Below are positions 17,711 through 27,444 of a stretch of DNA of 64,000 nucleotides, one piece after another (the stretch's first letter is position 1; every line of letters begins with the position of its first letter). The stretch comes from Niastella soli. Its GTDB lineage: Bacteria; Bacteroidota; Bacteroidia; Chitinophagales; Chitinophagaceae. The stretch spans positions 336,518-400,517 of the forward strand of contig NZ_JAGHKO010000011.1 of the NCBI RefSeq assembly GCF_017742245.1, given 5' to 3'. The notes beneath the pieces are model-generated. The model ran no database searches and was not told the origin of the DNA. It saw only the letters and a program-made list of their open reading frames with translations. Both the position numbers and the translations under genes were made by a program.

Positions 17711-20700
17711 ATGAACAAAAGACTCAAATACAGACTTCTTGTAACAGGCGTGCTGCTGATCTTATCAGCAGCATCGTCTGTTAAAGCACAGCTCACTGCG
17801 CAACACCTTCGCTGCGAAATGTTGAACAACCCTGCTGGTATCGATGTAACGCAACCACGGCTTAGCTGGCAACTGGCTGGCAAAGCCCGCAATATTCAAC
17901 AGGTAGCTTATCAGGTGCTGGTGGCATCAACGCCAGAGAAGCTTGCCAAACAGGAAGGGGATATCTGGAACTCCGGTAAAGTAAGTTCCAATCAATCCAT
18001 TAACGTAGCGTATAATGGCAAGGCACTCGCCAGCCGTACCGCCTGTTACTGGAAAGTAAAAGTATACACCAGCAAAGGCGAAACAGGCTGGAGCCAACCC
18101 GCTACCTGGAGCATGGGTTTATTAACGCCCGGCGACTGGAAGGCGCAATGGATTGGATCAGATAAAGCCATGCCCTGGGACAGTGTTACACAGTACGCGC
18201 GTTTATCGGCACGTTATTTTCTGAAAACGTTTACACAACAATTGGCAGTTAAGAAGGCCACGGTGTATGTTTCGGGTCTCGGGTTGTATGAATTGTTTAT
18301 AAACGGACAGCGTATAGGCGATGCAGTAATGGCACCCGGACAAACTGATTTCAACAGATCTGTTCTCTACAACACCTATGATGTAACAAAACAGGTAAAG
18401 CAAGGGAACAACGCGATTGCTGCTGTATTGGGCAACGGCCGTTTCTTCACCATGCGCCAGAACTACAAACCCAAAAAGATCAACACCTTTGGCTTTCCCA
18501 AACTGCTGTTGCAGCTGGAGGTAGAATACACCAACGGTACAAAGAAAACGGTGGTGACCGATGGTACGTGGAAGATGACCGCCGATGGCCCCATTCGCAC
18601 CAACAACGAATATGATGGGGAAGAGTACGACGCTACAAAAGAAATGACCGGTTGGAACAATACCGGTTTTAACGATAAAGGCTGGCAACAGCCGGAGATG
18701 GTGCAGGCGCCCGCTGGGCATTTGACTGCACAAATGAACGAACCCATTAAAATAATGAAGACCATAAAACCGGTAGCAATTACGCAATTGAAACCGGGTG
18801 TTTTCATTGTAGATATGGGCCAGAATATGGTTGGCCGTTTACAAATGCAGGTAAAAGCCAGCAAGGGCCAGCAAGTGACATTGCGCTTTGCCGAAAGCCT
18901 GCAACCTGATGGGGAACTGTATGTACGCAACCTGCGCGATGCAAAAGTGACGGATGTTTATACCGCTAAAGGCGTGGGTGTCGAAACCTGGATGCCAACC
19001 TTTGTATACCATGGTTTCCGGTATGTAGAGATCACTGGTTATCCCGGTACGCCAACCGTAAACAATTTTGAAGGCAAGGTGATCTTTGATGACCTCGCAA
19101 CAACCGGTACATTAGAGACCTCCAACGAAATAATAAACCGTATTCACCAGAATGCCTGGTGGGGGATCAGCGCCAATTACAAGGGAATGCCACTCGATTG
19201 TCCGCAACGGAATGAGCGGATGCCCTGGCTGGCCGATCATGCCATTGGTTCATTGGGAGAAAGCTTTTTATTCGGTAATGGTAACCTGTATGCCAAATGG
19301 CTGCAGGACATTGAAGAAGCGCAAACCCCAGAAGGTTCTATACCCGATGTGGCGCCCGCTTACTGGAATTACTACAGCGATAATATGACCTGGCCTGGTA
19401 CCTACCTGGTTGTGGCCGATATGCTGTATAACCAGTATGGTGACAAACGCGTCATTGAAAAACATTATGCCTCCATGAAGAAATGGCTGCAATATATGCA
19501 GACCAAATTCATGCAGGATTATATCATCTCGAAAGATAAATATGGTGACTGGTGCGTACCACCTGAGTCACCTGAGTTGATCCATTCAAAAGACAGCCTG
19601 CGGAATACTGATGGTACACTGATCGCTACCGCCTATTATTACCGCATGGGTTGGTATATGCAAAAGTTCGCTGGTTTGCTGAACAAGACTGAGGATGTAA
19701 AAGCATTTGCAGCATTGAATCAGCATATTCAGGAAGCCTTCACCAAACGCTTCTACAACAAACAAAAGAAATCGTACAGCAATAACACCGTGACCGCCAA
19801 CCTGCTGCCTTTGTATTTTGGCATTACCCCTGATAGTTTGCGTGAAGCGGTGTTCAATAATATCTCTCATAAGATCTGGAGTGAAAACCATGGTCACATC
19901 AGTACAGGGGTTATTGGTACCCAATGGCTGATGCGTTGTTTAAGCGAATACAAGCTGCCCGATATGGCTTACACCCTGATCTCAGATACTACCTACCCAA
20001 GCTGGGGGTATATGGTAAAACATGGTGCTACTACCATCTGGGAATTGTGGAATGGCAATACGGCGGCGCCGCAAATGAACTCACAAAACCATGTGATGCT
20101 GCTGGGCGACCTGCTGGTGTGGATGTATGAGAATGCTGCCGGTATCAAATCGGACGATTCTGCTGCCGGTTTCAAAAAGATCATCATGCAACCCACGCCG
20201 TTAGATGGGTTGACCTTTGTAAATGCTTCGTATCAATCGGTCCATGGACTGATAAAAAGTTCCTGGAAAAATGCGATCGACCGGTTTACCTGGAACGTGA
20301 CCATTCCGGCCAACACTACTGCGTTGTTGTACATCCCAGCCGATGACGTAAAGAGCATCCTGGAAAACAATAAACCAATCACTGGTGTCGATGGCATTCG
20401 CTTTTTGCGTATGGAAGGTAAGAAGGCCGTGCTGGAAGTTGGCTCAGGCGATTATTCGTTTGTCTCCCACTACAAATTCAAAAGTGGTATGGTGACCGAT
20501 GAATTCATTTTTGACAGAACGTCTTTTCCGGAAAGTCATGCCGCTACCATTGCTGAAACACCGAAAGGGTTGGTGACTGCCTGGTTTGGTGGCACCAAGG
20601 AAAGAAATCCGGATGTATGTATCTGGGTAAGCCGACAGGTGAACAATAAATGGACAGCACCCGTAAATGTGGCCAATGGCATTATCAATGATACGTTGCG

Positions 20701-21508
20701 CTATGCCTGCTGGAACCCGGTATTATACCAGATACCCAATGGTGAATTGCTGTTGTTCTATAAAGTAGGGCCTAATGTAGGAGGCTGGAAAGGCTGGCTT
20801 ATCCGTTCAGCTGACAATGGCGTAACCTGGGGCAAACCAGAGGCGTTGCCCGATGGATTCCTGGGGCCCGTGAAAAACAAACCGGTGTTGTTACCCAATG
20901 GCGATCTGGTTTGTCCAAGCAGCAGAGAAGGCAGTGGTTGGACCGTCCACTTTGAAGTTACTTCCGACAATGGCAAAACCTGGCGCATGGTAGGGCCGAT
21001 CAATCCCGATAAAAAGATCAACGCTATTCAACCAAGCGTATTAACATATAAAGATGGCCGGTTGCAGATCCTGTGTCGCAGCAAAAGTGCGGCCGTAGTG
21101 GAATCATGGTCTGCCGATAACGGTAAAACATGGACGCCACTGGCCGAGTCGATGTTACCCAACAACAACTCTGGCACAGACGCGGTGACCCTGAAAGATG
21201 GCCGGCAGTTAATTGTATACAACCATGTAAAAACACCAAAGGGTGCGCCCAAGGGCGCCCGTACGCCGTTGAACGTGGCAGTATCCCTGGATGGAAAATT
21301 ATGGCAGGCGGCATTGGTGCTGGAAAATTCACCGGTGAGCCAATACTCATACCCATCCGTGATACAATCGGCCGATGGGATGGTGCACATTGTATACACC
21401 TGGCGCCGGCAACGCGTGAAATACGTAAAGGTTGATCCATCAAAACTAAAGTTGGTGCCGTTAACTGAATTTCCTTCGGGGGATCAGAATGGCGATAGTG
21501 AACTATAG
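17711..21508 (+). CDS. Fusion of GH78 alpha-L-rhamnosidase and sialidase-like (BNR) module
   Basis: A 1265-residue exported protein. Residues of about 25-915 are a complete GH78: an N-terminal beta-sandwich (LRCEMLNNPAGIDVTQPRLSW), YVSGLGLYELFINGQRIGD, the catalytic-region motif PLDCPQRNERMPWLADH, ATTIWELWNG and a C-terminal beta domain ending EVGSGDYSF, where many stand-alone GH78 enzymes stop. From about residue 920 a second module starts (DEFIFDRTSFPESHAATIAE) with BNR-type repeats: SADNGVTWGKP, TSDNGKTWRM, SADNGKTWTPL. No stop or frameshift lies at the junction. GH78 removes alpha-L-rhamnose; the BNR module may bind or hydrolyse an acidic partner sugar. The fusion suggests the two act on neighbouring residues of one side chain. 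Confidence 0.88.
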   Translation: MNKRLKYRLLVTGVLLILSAASSVKAQLTAQHLRCEMLNNPAGIDVTQPRLSWQLAGKARNIQQVAYQVLVASTPEKLAKQEGDIWNSGKVSSNQSINVAYNGKALASRTACYWKVKVYTSKGETGWSQPATWSMGLLTPGDWKAQWIGSDKAMPWDSVTQYARLSARYFLKTFTQQLAVKKATVYVSGLGLYELFINGQRIGDAVMAPGQTDFNRSVLYNTYDVTKQVKQGNNAIAAVLGNGRFFTMRQNYKPKKINTFGFPKLLLQLEVEYTNGTKKTVVTDGTWKMTADGPIRTNNEYDGEEYDATKEMTGWNNTGFNDKGWQQPEMVQAPAGHLTAQMNEPIKIMKTIKPVAITQLKPGVFIVDMGQNMVGRLQMQVKASKGQQVTLRFAESLQPDGELYVRNLRDAKVTDVYTAKGVGVETWMPTFVYHGFRYVEITGYPGTPTVNNFEGKVIFDDLATTGTLETSNEIINRIHQNAWWGISANYKGMPLDCPQRNERMPWLADHAIGSLGESFLFGNGNLYAKWLQDIEEAQTPEGSIPDVAPAYWNYYSDNMTWPGTYLVVADMLYNQYGDKRVIEKHYASMKKWLQYMQTKFMQDYIISKDKYGDWCVPPESPELIHSKDSLRNTDGTLIATAYYYRMGWYMQKFAGLLNKTEDVKAFAALNQHIQEAFTKRFYNKQKKSYSNNTVTANLLPLYFGITPDSLREAVFNNISHKIWSENHGHISTGVIGTQWLMRCLSEYKLPDMAYTLISDTTYPSWGYMVKHGATTIWELWNGNTAAPQMNSQNHVMLLGDLLVWMYENAAGIKSDDSAAGFKKIIMQPTPLDGLTFVNASYQSVHGLIKSSWKNAIDRFTWNVTIPANTTALLYIPADDVKSILENNKPITGVDGIRFLRMEGKKAVLEVGSGDYSFVSHYKFKSGMVTDEFIFDRTSFPESHAATIAETPKGLVTAWFGGTKERNPDVCIWVSRQVNNKWTAPVNVANGIINDTLRYACWNPVLYQIPNGELLLFYKVGPNVGGWKGWLIRSADNGVTWGKPEALPDGFLGPVKNKPVLLPNGDLVCPSSREGSGWTVHFEVTSDNGKTWRMVGPINPDKKINAIQPSVLTYKDGRLQILCRSKSAAVVESWSADNGKTWTPLAESMLPNNNSGTDAVTLKDGRQLIVYNHVKTPKGAPKGARTPLNVAVSLDGKLWQAALVLENSPVSQYSYPSVIQSADGMVHIVYTWRRQRVKYVKVDPSKLKLVPLTEFPSGDQNGDSEL

Positions 21509-21556
21509 TGACCGGTCGCCGGCAAACTTAGAATCAAAAAGAAACTAAATAAGTAT

Positions 21557-22705
21557 ATGCAGGATATAATGAAAATACATTTTCCCGGTAAACTGGTGTT
21601 TGGTAAAAATACATTAGAGCAGTTGCCTGATGAAGTAACGGCTTTATCCTGCACCAGGGCATTGGTAGTGACGATCACTCCTTTGCTGGGCCAGTTGAAA
21701 GGCTTTGTGAGCAAGCTGGAAGCAAGTGGTGTACAAGTGCAAACGAATACAAGCATCGTTAACGAACCATCATTTGCCGAAGTACAACAGCTGTTACAGG
21801 AAGTAAAAGGGTTCAACCCAGATGTGGTGATTGGTATTGGCGGCGGCAGTGTACTGGATGTGGCAAAAGTGACTGCGGCATTACTTGAAAATGAACAAGG
21901 CTTAAAAGATATAGTGGGTATTGGCTTTTTGAAAAGCCGCCCCAAAAAGCTGATCTGTATGCCAACAACTTCCGGCACAGGCAGCGAAGTATCACCCAAT
22001 TCTATTTTGGTTGATGAAACAGATAACCAGAAAAAAGGGATCATCAGTCCCTTCCTGGTGCCCGATATAGTGTATGTAGATCCGTTACTGACGATGGGTG
22101 TGCCGGCTGCCATCACCGCAGCAACCGGTATTGATGCATTAACGCATTGCCTGGAAGCATACACCAATTTGTTTGCACATCCATTTATCGATGTGTATGC
22201 GTATGAAGGTATGCGGTTGATCGCAGCCAACATTGTGCAGGCCGTACAAAATGGCAATGATGAAGAGGCCCGTACGCAGGTGGCCATGGGCAGTCTGTTG
22301 GGTGGGTTCTGTTTAGGTCCGGTAAATACAGCCGGGGTGCATGCCCTGTCGTACCCGCTGGGAAGCGCTTATCATTTGGCCCATGGTCTGTCAAATGCCC
22401 TTTTGTTGCCTTATGTAATGGAATTTAACTACGTGGCAGCACCAAAACGTTATGCCGATGTGGCGGTTGCTTTGGGTTGTGAAAGAGAAGCCGATGATGT
22501 AAAGACAGCCCTGAAGGGAATTGACAAGATCCGTTCGCTGATCAGTGCTTGTGGTATTCCGGCCCGTTTGCGGGATGTAGGTATTCCCAAAGAAGCTATT
22601 CCACAAATGGCGGTAGATGCCATGAAAATAACGCGTTTGTTGAAGAACAATCCACGTCCGATCACAGAGAAAGATGCTATTGATATATTTAATGCAGCTT
22701 ATTAA
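21557..22705 (+). CDS. Iron-containing (type III) alcohol dehydrogenase
   Basis: A 382-residue cytosolic protein without signal peptide. Family signatures are IGGGSVLDVAK for NAD binding, PTTSGTGSEV, and the metal-site segments GIDALTHCLEAY (Asp193, His197) and SYPLGSAYHLAHGLSNALLLP, which supply further His ligands. These enzymes oxidise or reduce primary or secondary alcohols with NAD(P). It is the first of five cytosolic genes (with the DapA-like lyase, PdxA-like dehydrogenase, DUF1537 kinase and SSS symporter) with very tight spacing, 2 bases to the next gene. That argues for a role in converting an imported sugar acid or its aldehyde product; the substrate is unknown. Confidence 0.9.
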   Translation: MQDIMKIHFPGKLVFGKNTLEQLPDEVTALSCTRALVVTITPLLGQLKGFVSKLEASGVQVQTNTSIVNEPSFAEVQQLLQEVKGFNPDVVIGIGGGSVLDVAKVTAALLENEQGLKDIVGIGFLKSRPKKLICMPTTSGTGSEVSPNSILVDETDNQKKGIISPFLVPDIVYVDPLLTMGVPAAITAATGIDALTHCLEAYTNLFAHPFIDVYAYEGMRLIAANIVQAVQNGNDEEARTQVAMGSLLGGFCLGPVNTAGVHALSYPLGSAYHLAHGLSNALLLPYVMEFNYVAAPKRYADVAVALGCEREADDVKTALKGIDKIRSLISACGIPARLRDVGIPKEAIPQMAVDAMKITRLLKNNPRPITEKDAIDIFNAAY

Positions 22706-22707
22706 CC

Positions 22708-23634
22708 ATGCAACAAAAGAAATATAAAGGTGTAGTGGTACCGGCGGTAACGCCCCTGGCGTCGCCCACGGCCAACAGGCTTTCGCTGGATGCGGAGGCT
22801 GTAGAAAGAATGTTTGCGAACTTTCGTCAACATCAGGTAATGCCATTTATTTTAGGTACTACCGGCGAAGCAGCATCGCTGCCGCAATCAATTAAGCAGG
22901 ATTACCTGAAAGTGGCTGTCCGGGTCAAACAGGCTGGCGATGTGCTGTATGCTGGTATTTCTTCCAATATTATGGAAGAGTCGGTATTATTCGCAAAACA
23001 GTCATTTGATGCCGGTGTGGATGTAGTGGTAGCTACATTGCCGAACTATTATCCGTTGACACCCGATCAAATGAAAACTTATTTTGAGCGCCTGGCAGAC
23101 AACGTAGGTGGTCCGTTGATGATCTATAACATTCCGCCTACGGTGCATATGTCAATCCCGTTGGAGGTAGTGGAAGCATTGAGCCATCACCCCAATATTG
23201 TTGGGTTGAAAGATTCAGAGCGCAATGAAGAACGCTTACAGGCTGCACTAAAACTATGTGCTAACCGCGCTGACTTCGTTTATTTTGCCGGTTGGGCCGC
23301 ACAGAGCGCTCAATCCCTGTTAAAAGGCGGCGATGGCATTATCCCCAGCACCGGTAACGTGGCGCCAGGGTTATACAATGAATTGTACAAAGCCGCTGTG
23401 GGTGGGAACGAAACAAAAGCCAATGCGCTGCAAAAGACCTCCGATATCCTGGGGAATATTTACCAGGGTGGCAAAACCTTAGGTGAATCATTATGGGCGT
23501 TAAAAGTGCTGATGAAAAAAGAAGGGTTGTGTGAAACGAATATGATGCCGCCCTTACATCAATTATCAAGCGAAGAAGAACAAAAAGTATTAACCGCCTG
23601 GGAAGCTGTAGTAAGCACCGGCGCTACAAAATAA
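22708..23634 (+). CDS. Dihydrodipicolinate synthase (DapA) family aldolase/lyase
   Basis: A 308-residue class I aldolase of the DapA/N-acetylneuraminate lyase superfamily. It has the GTTGEAASL loop, catalytic Tyr140 in MIYNIPP and Schiff-base Lys168 in VGLKDSE. Biosynthetic DapA is unlikely because the gene sits in a catabolic cluster; superfamily members cleave or dehydrate 2-keto-3-deoxy acid sugars. It lies between the iron alcohol dehydrogenase and the PdxA-like gene with gaps of 2 and 6 bases, so they are almost certainly co-translated. A likely role is cleaving a 2-oxo acid sugar derived from pectin, with the dehydrogenase handling the aldehyde; this is inference. Confidence 0.87.
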   Translation: MQQKKYKGVVVPAVTPLASPTANRLSLDAEAVERMFANFRQHQVMPFILGTTGEAASLPQSIKQDYLKVAVRVKQAGDVLYAGISSNIMEESVLFAKQSFDAGVDVVVATLPNYYPLTPDQMKTYFERLADNVGGPLMIYNIPPTVHMSIPLEVVEALSHHPNIVGLKDSERNEERLQAALKLCANRADFVYFAGWAAQSAQSLLKGGDGIIPSTGNVAPGLYNELYKAAVGGNETKANALQKTSDILGNIYQGGKTLGESLWALKVLMKKEGLCETNMMPPLHQLSSEEEQKVLTAWEAVVSTGATK

Positions 23635-23640
23635 ACTAAC

Positions 23641-24687
23641 ATGCAGAAACCGATAGTAGGAATAACGATGGGTGATCCGGCCAGTATTGGGCCGGAGATT
23701 GCCGTTAAAGCATTATTGAATGAAAAGATCCATGCCATTTGCCGCCCTTTGCTGGTTGGTGATGCCGGCGTGTTTAATGATATTATCAGCCGGTTGAAAA
23801 TGCCTGCTACAGTAAATGCCATTACCAAAGTGGCCGATGCTGCCTTCAAACCAGGCACCATAGATGTGTTTGATCTGAAGAATGTGGATATGGGTAAACT
23901 GGCGTTTGGCGAGATCTCGGCCATGGCTGGAGGCGCTTCTTTTGATGCCGTTAAAAAAGTGATAGAGCTGGCATTGGCGGGTGATGTAGACGCAACCGTA
24001 ACTGGTCCCATCAATAAAAAGTCTATCAACGAGGCCGGGCATCATTTTGCCGGTCATACGGAGATCTATGCGCACTACACGGGTACCAGGAAATATGCGA
24101 TGCTGCTGGTAGAAGAGAATATGCGCGTCATACACGTGTCAACCCACGTATCGCTGCGTGAGGCTTGTGACCTGGTGAAAAAAGACCGCATCATCCAGGT
24201 AATTGAATTATTGCACAATGGTATTCTGCAACTGGGCGCTACCAATACAAAAATTGGTGTGGCCGGTTTGAACCCGCATGCAGGTGACAGCGGTTTGTTT
24301 GGTACCGAAGATGATGGCGAAATAAAACCCGCTGTAGAAGAAGCCCGTAAAATGGGATATGATGTGGATGGTCCGGTGCCTGCAGATACATTGTTCTCGA
24401 AGGCTGCAACAGGTACCTATGGTGGCATAGTGGCCATGTACCACGACCAGGGGCATATTCCTTTTAAACTCACTGGTTTTAAATGGAATGCAGAGAAAAA
24501 GCAAATGGATAGTGTGAAAGGAGTGAACATCACCATGGGTCTGCCTATCATCCGTACTTCGGTTGACCACGGTACTGCCTTTGAAATTGCCGGGAAAGGC
24601 ATTGCCAGTCCCGATGCCATGGTGTTGGCCATTGAAGCAGCCGTACAATTAAGTAAACACCGGATTAAACAACAAAACCCAGCATAA
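23641..24687 (+). CDS. pdxA: PdxA-family 4-phosphate dehydrogenase, probably PdxA2-type for acid-sugar phosphates
   Basis: A 348-residue cytosolic enzyme with the PdxA signatures MGDPASIGPEI at the N-terminus, TGPINKKSINEAG, FAGHTEIYAHYTG and the metal/substrate motif YHDQGHIPFK. PdxA oxidises and decarboxylates 4-phosphohydroxy-L-threonine in pyridoxal phosphate synthesis. The PdxA2 branch instead acts on 4-phosphoerythronate or 4-phosphothreonate to give dihydroxyacetone phosphate, and is paired with a DUF1537 kinase. Here the stop TAA overlaps the start ATG of a DUF1537 kinase by one base, which strongly favours the PdxA2 role. Confidence 0.9.
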   Translation: MQKPIVGITMGDPASIGPEIAVKALLNEKIHAICRPLLVGDAGVFNDIISRLKMPATVNAITKVADAAFKPGTIDVFDLKNVDMGKLAFGEISAMAGGASFDAVKKVIELALAGDVDATVTGPINKKSINEAGHHFAGHTEIYAHYTGTRKYAMLLVEENMRVIHVSTHVSLREACDLVKKDRIIQVIELLHNGILQLGATNTKIGVAGLNPHAGDSGLFGTEDDGEIKPAVEEARKMGYDVDGPVPADTLFSKAATGTYGGIVAMYHDQGHIPFKLTGFKWNAEKKQMDSVKGVNITMGLPIIRTSVDHGTAFEIAGKGIASPDAMVLAIEAAVQLSKHRIKQQNPA

Positions 24688-25841
24688 TGATAGCGGTGAT
24701 CGCAGATGATTTTACGGGTGCTGCCGAGCTGGCGGGTATAGGGTTACGCTATAACCTGACCGTTGAGCTGGGCACCGAAGTAAATGCAGCTACCAAAGCT
24801 GATCTGTTTGTTATAGCCACAGATGCCCGGTCGTTACCCGAAGTAGAGGCGGTTGCCATTATGCAAAAGCATACGCGCGAACTGTTGGCCATGCAGCCAG
24901 CCATGATCTTTAAAAAAACAGATTCTGTTTTAAGAGGTCATGTGCTGGCGGAATTACAGGCGCAATTGTCACTCACCGGTTTTAAAAAAGCGGTATTGGT
25001 AGCGGCCAATCCGGCTTTGGGCAGAACGATTGCAGATGGCCAGTATTTCCTCCATGGAAAACCTGTACACGAAAGCAGTTTTTCGCACGATCCTGACTTT
25101 GCCATCAGCAGCTCCACCATTTTGGAGATGCTGCGCAGTGATGGCGAATTGGTATATGTAAAAAAATATAGTGAGGTGTTGCCCGATGCCGGGATCATAG
25201 TGGGGGAGGCAGTACAAACCGCCGACCTGCAGGCCTGGGCAACCCGCATGGATAAGACCACGCTGATAGCCGGTGCTTCCGGTTTCTTTACAGCCATGCT
25301 TGATAAAATGCTGGCTGGTAAACAACCTGCTAAAAGCGTGGAGATACCTGAACGCTTACCGTTCAGTTTATTTGTTTGTGGTACCACCTTTTCTCAAAGC
25401 CGCAATACCATCAAAAGTATAAAAGCTGCCGGTGGCCCGGTGTGTTATATGCCCGAGGAAATAATCAGGTCGGTGCATAGCGGAACATACAGTTTTGTGA
25501 AATGGGCCAATGAAGTGGTGGCCCTGGTGAAAAATAATGAAAAAGCCATCGTGGCCATTCATGAAGATTCCACCAGGAATACAGCGGTTGGCGCTGGCCA
25601 ACTGAAGGAAAAGATGGCGGGACTGGTGAATGAAGTATTACAACGTAGCATGGTGCAGGAACTGATCGTGGAAGGCGGCGCTACTGCCTGGGCATTGATC
25701 AGTCAGTCAAAACTGACCCGGTTTTATCCCGTGGAAGAAATGGCGCCTGGTGTGGTGCGGATGCAGACGAATGACCCTAATTTATTTATTACGGTTAAAC
25801 CCGGCAGTTATCAATGGCCGGATGGGTTGTGGGATTTTTAA
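24687..25841 (+). CDS. DUF1537 four-carbon acid sugar kinase (first of two)
   Basis: A 384-residue cytosolic kinase. The N-terminal substrate domain starts with the signature ADDFTGAAELAG and contains FKKTDSVLRGHV; the C-terminal nucleotide domain has FVCGTTFSQS and ELIVEGGATAWAL, where other members have GGDT. Family members phosphorylate D-threonate, L-threonate, D-erythronate or 3-oxo-tetronates at O4. The one-base overlap with the pdxA-like gene indicates that its product is the substrate of that dehydrogenase, giving dihydroxyacetone phosphate and carbon dioxide. It is shorter and clearly diverged from the second DUF1537 kinase at 38549, so the two probably serve different acids. Confidence 0.88.
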   Translation: MIAVIADDFTGAAELAGIGLRYNLTVELGTEVNAATKADLFVIATDARSLPEVEAVAIMQKHTRELLAMQPAMIFKKTDSVLRGHVLAELQAQLSLTGFKKAVLVAANPALGRTIADGQYFLHGKPVHESSFSHDPDFAISSSTILEMLRSDGELVYVKKYSEVLPDAGIIVGEAVQTADLQAWATRMDKTTLIAGASGFFTAMLDKMLAGKQPAKSVEIPERLPFSLFVCGTTFSQSRNTIKSIKAAGGPVCYMPEEIIRSVHSGTYSFVKWANEVVALVKNNEKAIVAIHEDSTRNTAVGAGQLKEKMAGLVNEVLQRSMVQELIVEGGATAWALISQSKLTRFYPVEEMAPGVVRMQTNDPNLFITVKPGSYQWPDGLWDF

Positions 25842-25872
25842 AAAAGGTTAGCTATCATTTTATAATTGCCAT

Positions 25873-27444
25873 ATGAATTTATCATTGTTGGATTACATCA
25901 TCATCATCTGTTTTCTGGTGGTGACATTATATGTAGGTTTCCGTTTTGCGCGCAAGCAGGATTCGTTTAAGTCTTACTTTTTGGCGCATGGACGGGTCCC
26001 ATCCTGGGCGATTGGCATGTCGTTATTGGCGACACTGATCAGTAGTGTAACTTTCCTGGCATATCCCGGAACCGGGTTTACCAGTAACTGGATCTTATTG
26101 GTACAGGGGCTTATGGTGCCCATTGTATTATTAGGTACCATCTGGTTTATTGTGCCATTGTATCGTAAGGTGATCGGATTAAGCACCTATGAATATTTTG
26201 AAAAGCGTTTTGGCGTATTTGCCCGCTATTACAGCTCCCTGGCATTTGTACTGCGCCAGTTCTCTTCCATGGGAACGGTGTTGTTCCTGTTGGCCCTGGC
26301 GCTGGATAGTATGATAGGTGGCAATACGATGATCATGATCGTTGTGGTAGGGTTGATCATTATTGGCGTGAACTTAATGGGTGGCATGGAAGCAGTGATC
26401 TGGCTCGATGTGTTCCAGGGTTTCATGCTGTTTGCCACCGGCATCATTTGTATAACAGTGATCCTCTTTTCTACGCATGGCGGTCTTCCTGAGATCTGGC
26501 AGGTGGCGAAAACCAATGGCCGTATCGGATTTGGCCCCTATGATGCTGACCTTACCCGGGTTACTTTCCTGGTAATGGCCATCAATGGATTGTTCTATGC
26601 TATTCAGAAATATGGTACCGACCAAACCGTAGTACAACGTTATTTGACCGCAAAAACCGACAAAGGCGCCATTCGTGCCTCACTCATGGGTATTTTGCTG
26701 ACCGTTCCCGTTTGGATGTTGTTTATGTTCATTGGAACTGCTTTGTTTGTTTTTTATAAACAGAATCCCCTGCCAGCTGGATTACATCCCGAACAGGTAT
26801 TCCCTTATTTTATTGGTACCCAGTTGCCCGTTGGGGTAAGAGGGTTGATCTTGTCGGCCATGATCTCTGCTGCTATTTGTAGTTTGAGTGCCGACCTGAA
26901 CAGTCTGGCCGCTGTGGGCGTAGAAGATTATTATAAAAAGATGCGCCGTGGCCTTTCCGATGCAGCTTATTTGAAAGCTGGCAGATGGACGGTAGTGATC
27001 TCCGGATTGATCGCCATGGGCATTGGTTGTTTATATATCAATGCTGGTAGTGAAGGTGTATTGGGTATTGTGTTTACCCTGTATGCCATCTTCTCTGGTG
27101 GTATTGTGGGTATTTTCCTGCTGGGTATTTTCAGCGCCCGCGCTAATCAGCAAGGGATCACTATTGGCATTATTGCCTGTATCCTGTTTACTTCCTATGC
27201 ATTTTTGACGTCTACCCAAATTGGAATAGGTGCCGACAAACACCTGTTACTCGATTTTGGTAAATATAATTTTGGCCACGATAAAATGATGCTGGGTGTA
27301 TATAGTCATCTGGTGGTGATCGGAGTAGGGTATGTGGCGAGTCTGTTCTTCCCCAAACCGGTGCTGGATAAGAATCTCCTGTATTCAGGCTGGAAGGAAG
27401 CGAGGAGGAAGGAGAAGAGACAGGTTACTTTGAAGGCGGTGTGA
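25873..27444 (+). CDS. Sodium:solute symporter (SSS family)
   Basis: A 523-residue integral membrane protein with about 13 hydrophobic helices and no cleaved signal. SSS features include the N-terminal LLDYIIIICFLVVTLYVGF, the WAIGMSLLATLISSVTFLAYPG segment typical of the first sodium site, YEYFEKRFG and YGTDQTVVQRYLTAK. The family imports sugars, sialic acids or carboxylates with sodium. As the last gene of module A it is the likely inner-membrane importer for the acid sugar used by the dehydrogenase, aldolase, PdxA and kinase genes. A modular repeat follows, suggesting the transcription unit ends here. Confidence 0.92.
   Translation: MNLSLLDYIIIICFLVVTLYVGFRFARKQDSFKSYFLAHGRVPSWAIGMSLLATLISSVTFLAYPGTGFTSNWILLVQGLMVPIVLLGTIWFIVPLYRKVIGLSTYEYFEKRFGVFARYYSSLAFVLRQFSSMGTVLFLLALALDSMIGGNTMIMIVVVGLIIIGVNLMGGMEAVIWLDVFQGFMLFATGIICITVILFSTHGGLPEIWQVAKTNGRIGFGPYDADLTRVTFLVMAINGLFYAIQKYGTDQTVVQRYLTAKTDKGAIRASLMGILLTVPVWMLFMFIGTALFVFYKQNPLPAGLHPEQVFPYFIGTQLPVGVRGLILSAMISAAICSLSADLNSLAAVGVEDYYKKMRRGLSDAAYLKAGRWTVVISGLIAMGIGCLYINAGSEGVLGIVFTLYAIFSGGIVGIFLLGIFSARANQQGITIGIIACILFTSYAFLTSTQIGIGADKHLLLDFGKYNFGHDKMMLGVYSHLVVIGVGYVASLFFPKPVLDKNLLYSGWKEARRKEKRQVTLKAV

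Noticed and set aside
22708-23634. Lysine-biosynthetic dihydrodipicolinate synthase
   Set aside because: It is embedded with a 2-base gap in a catabolic gene set with an alcohol dehydrogenase, a PdxA-like enzyme and an acid-sugar kinase.
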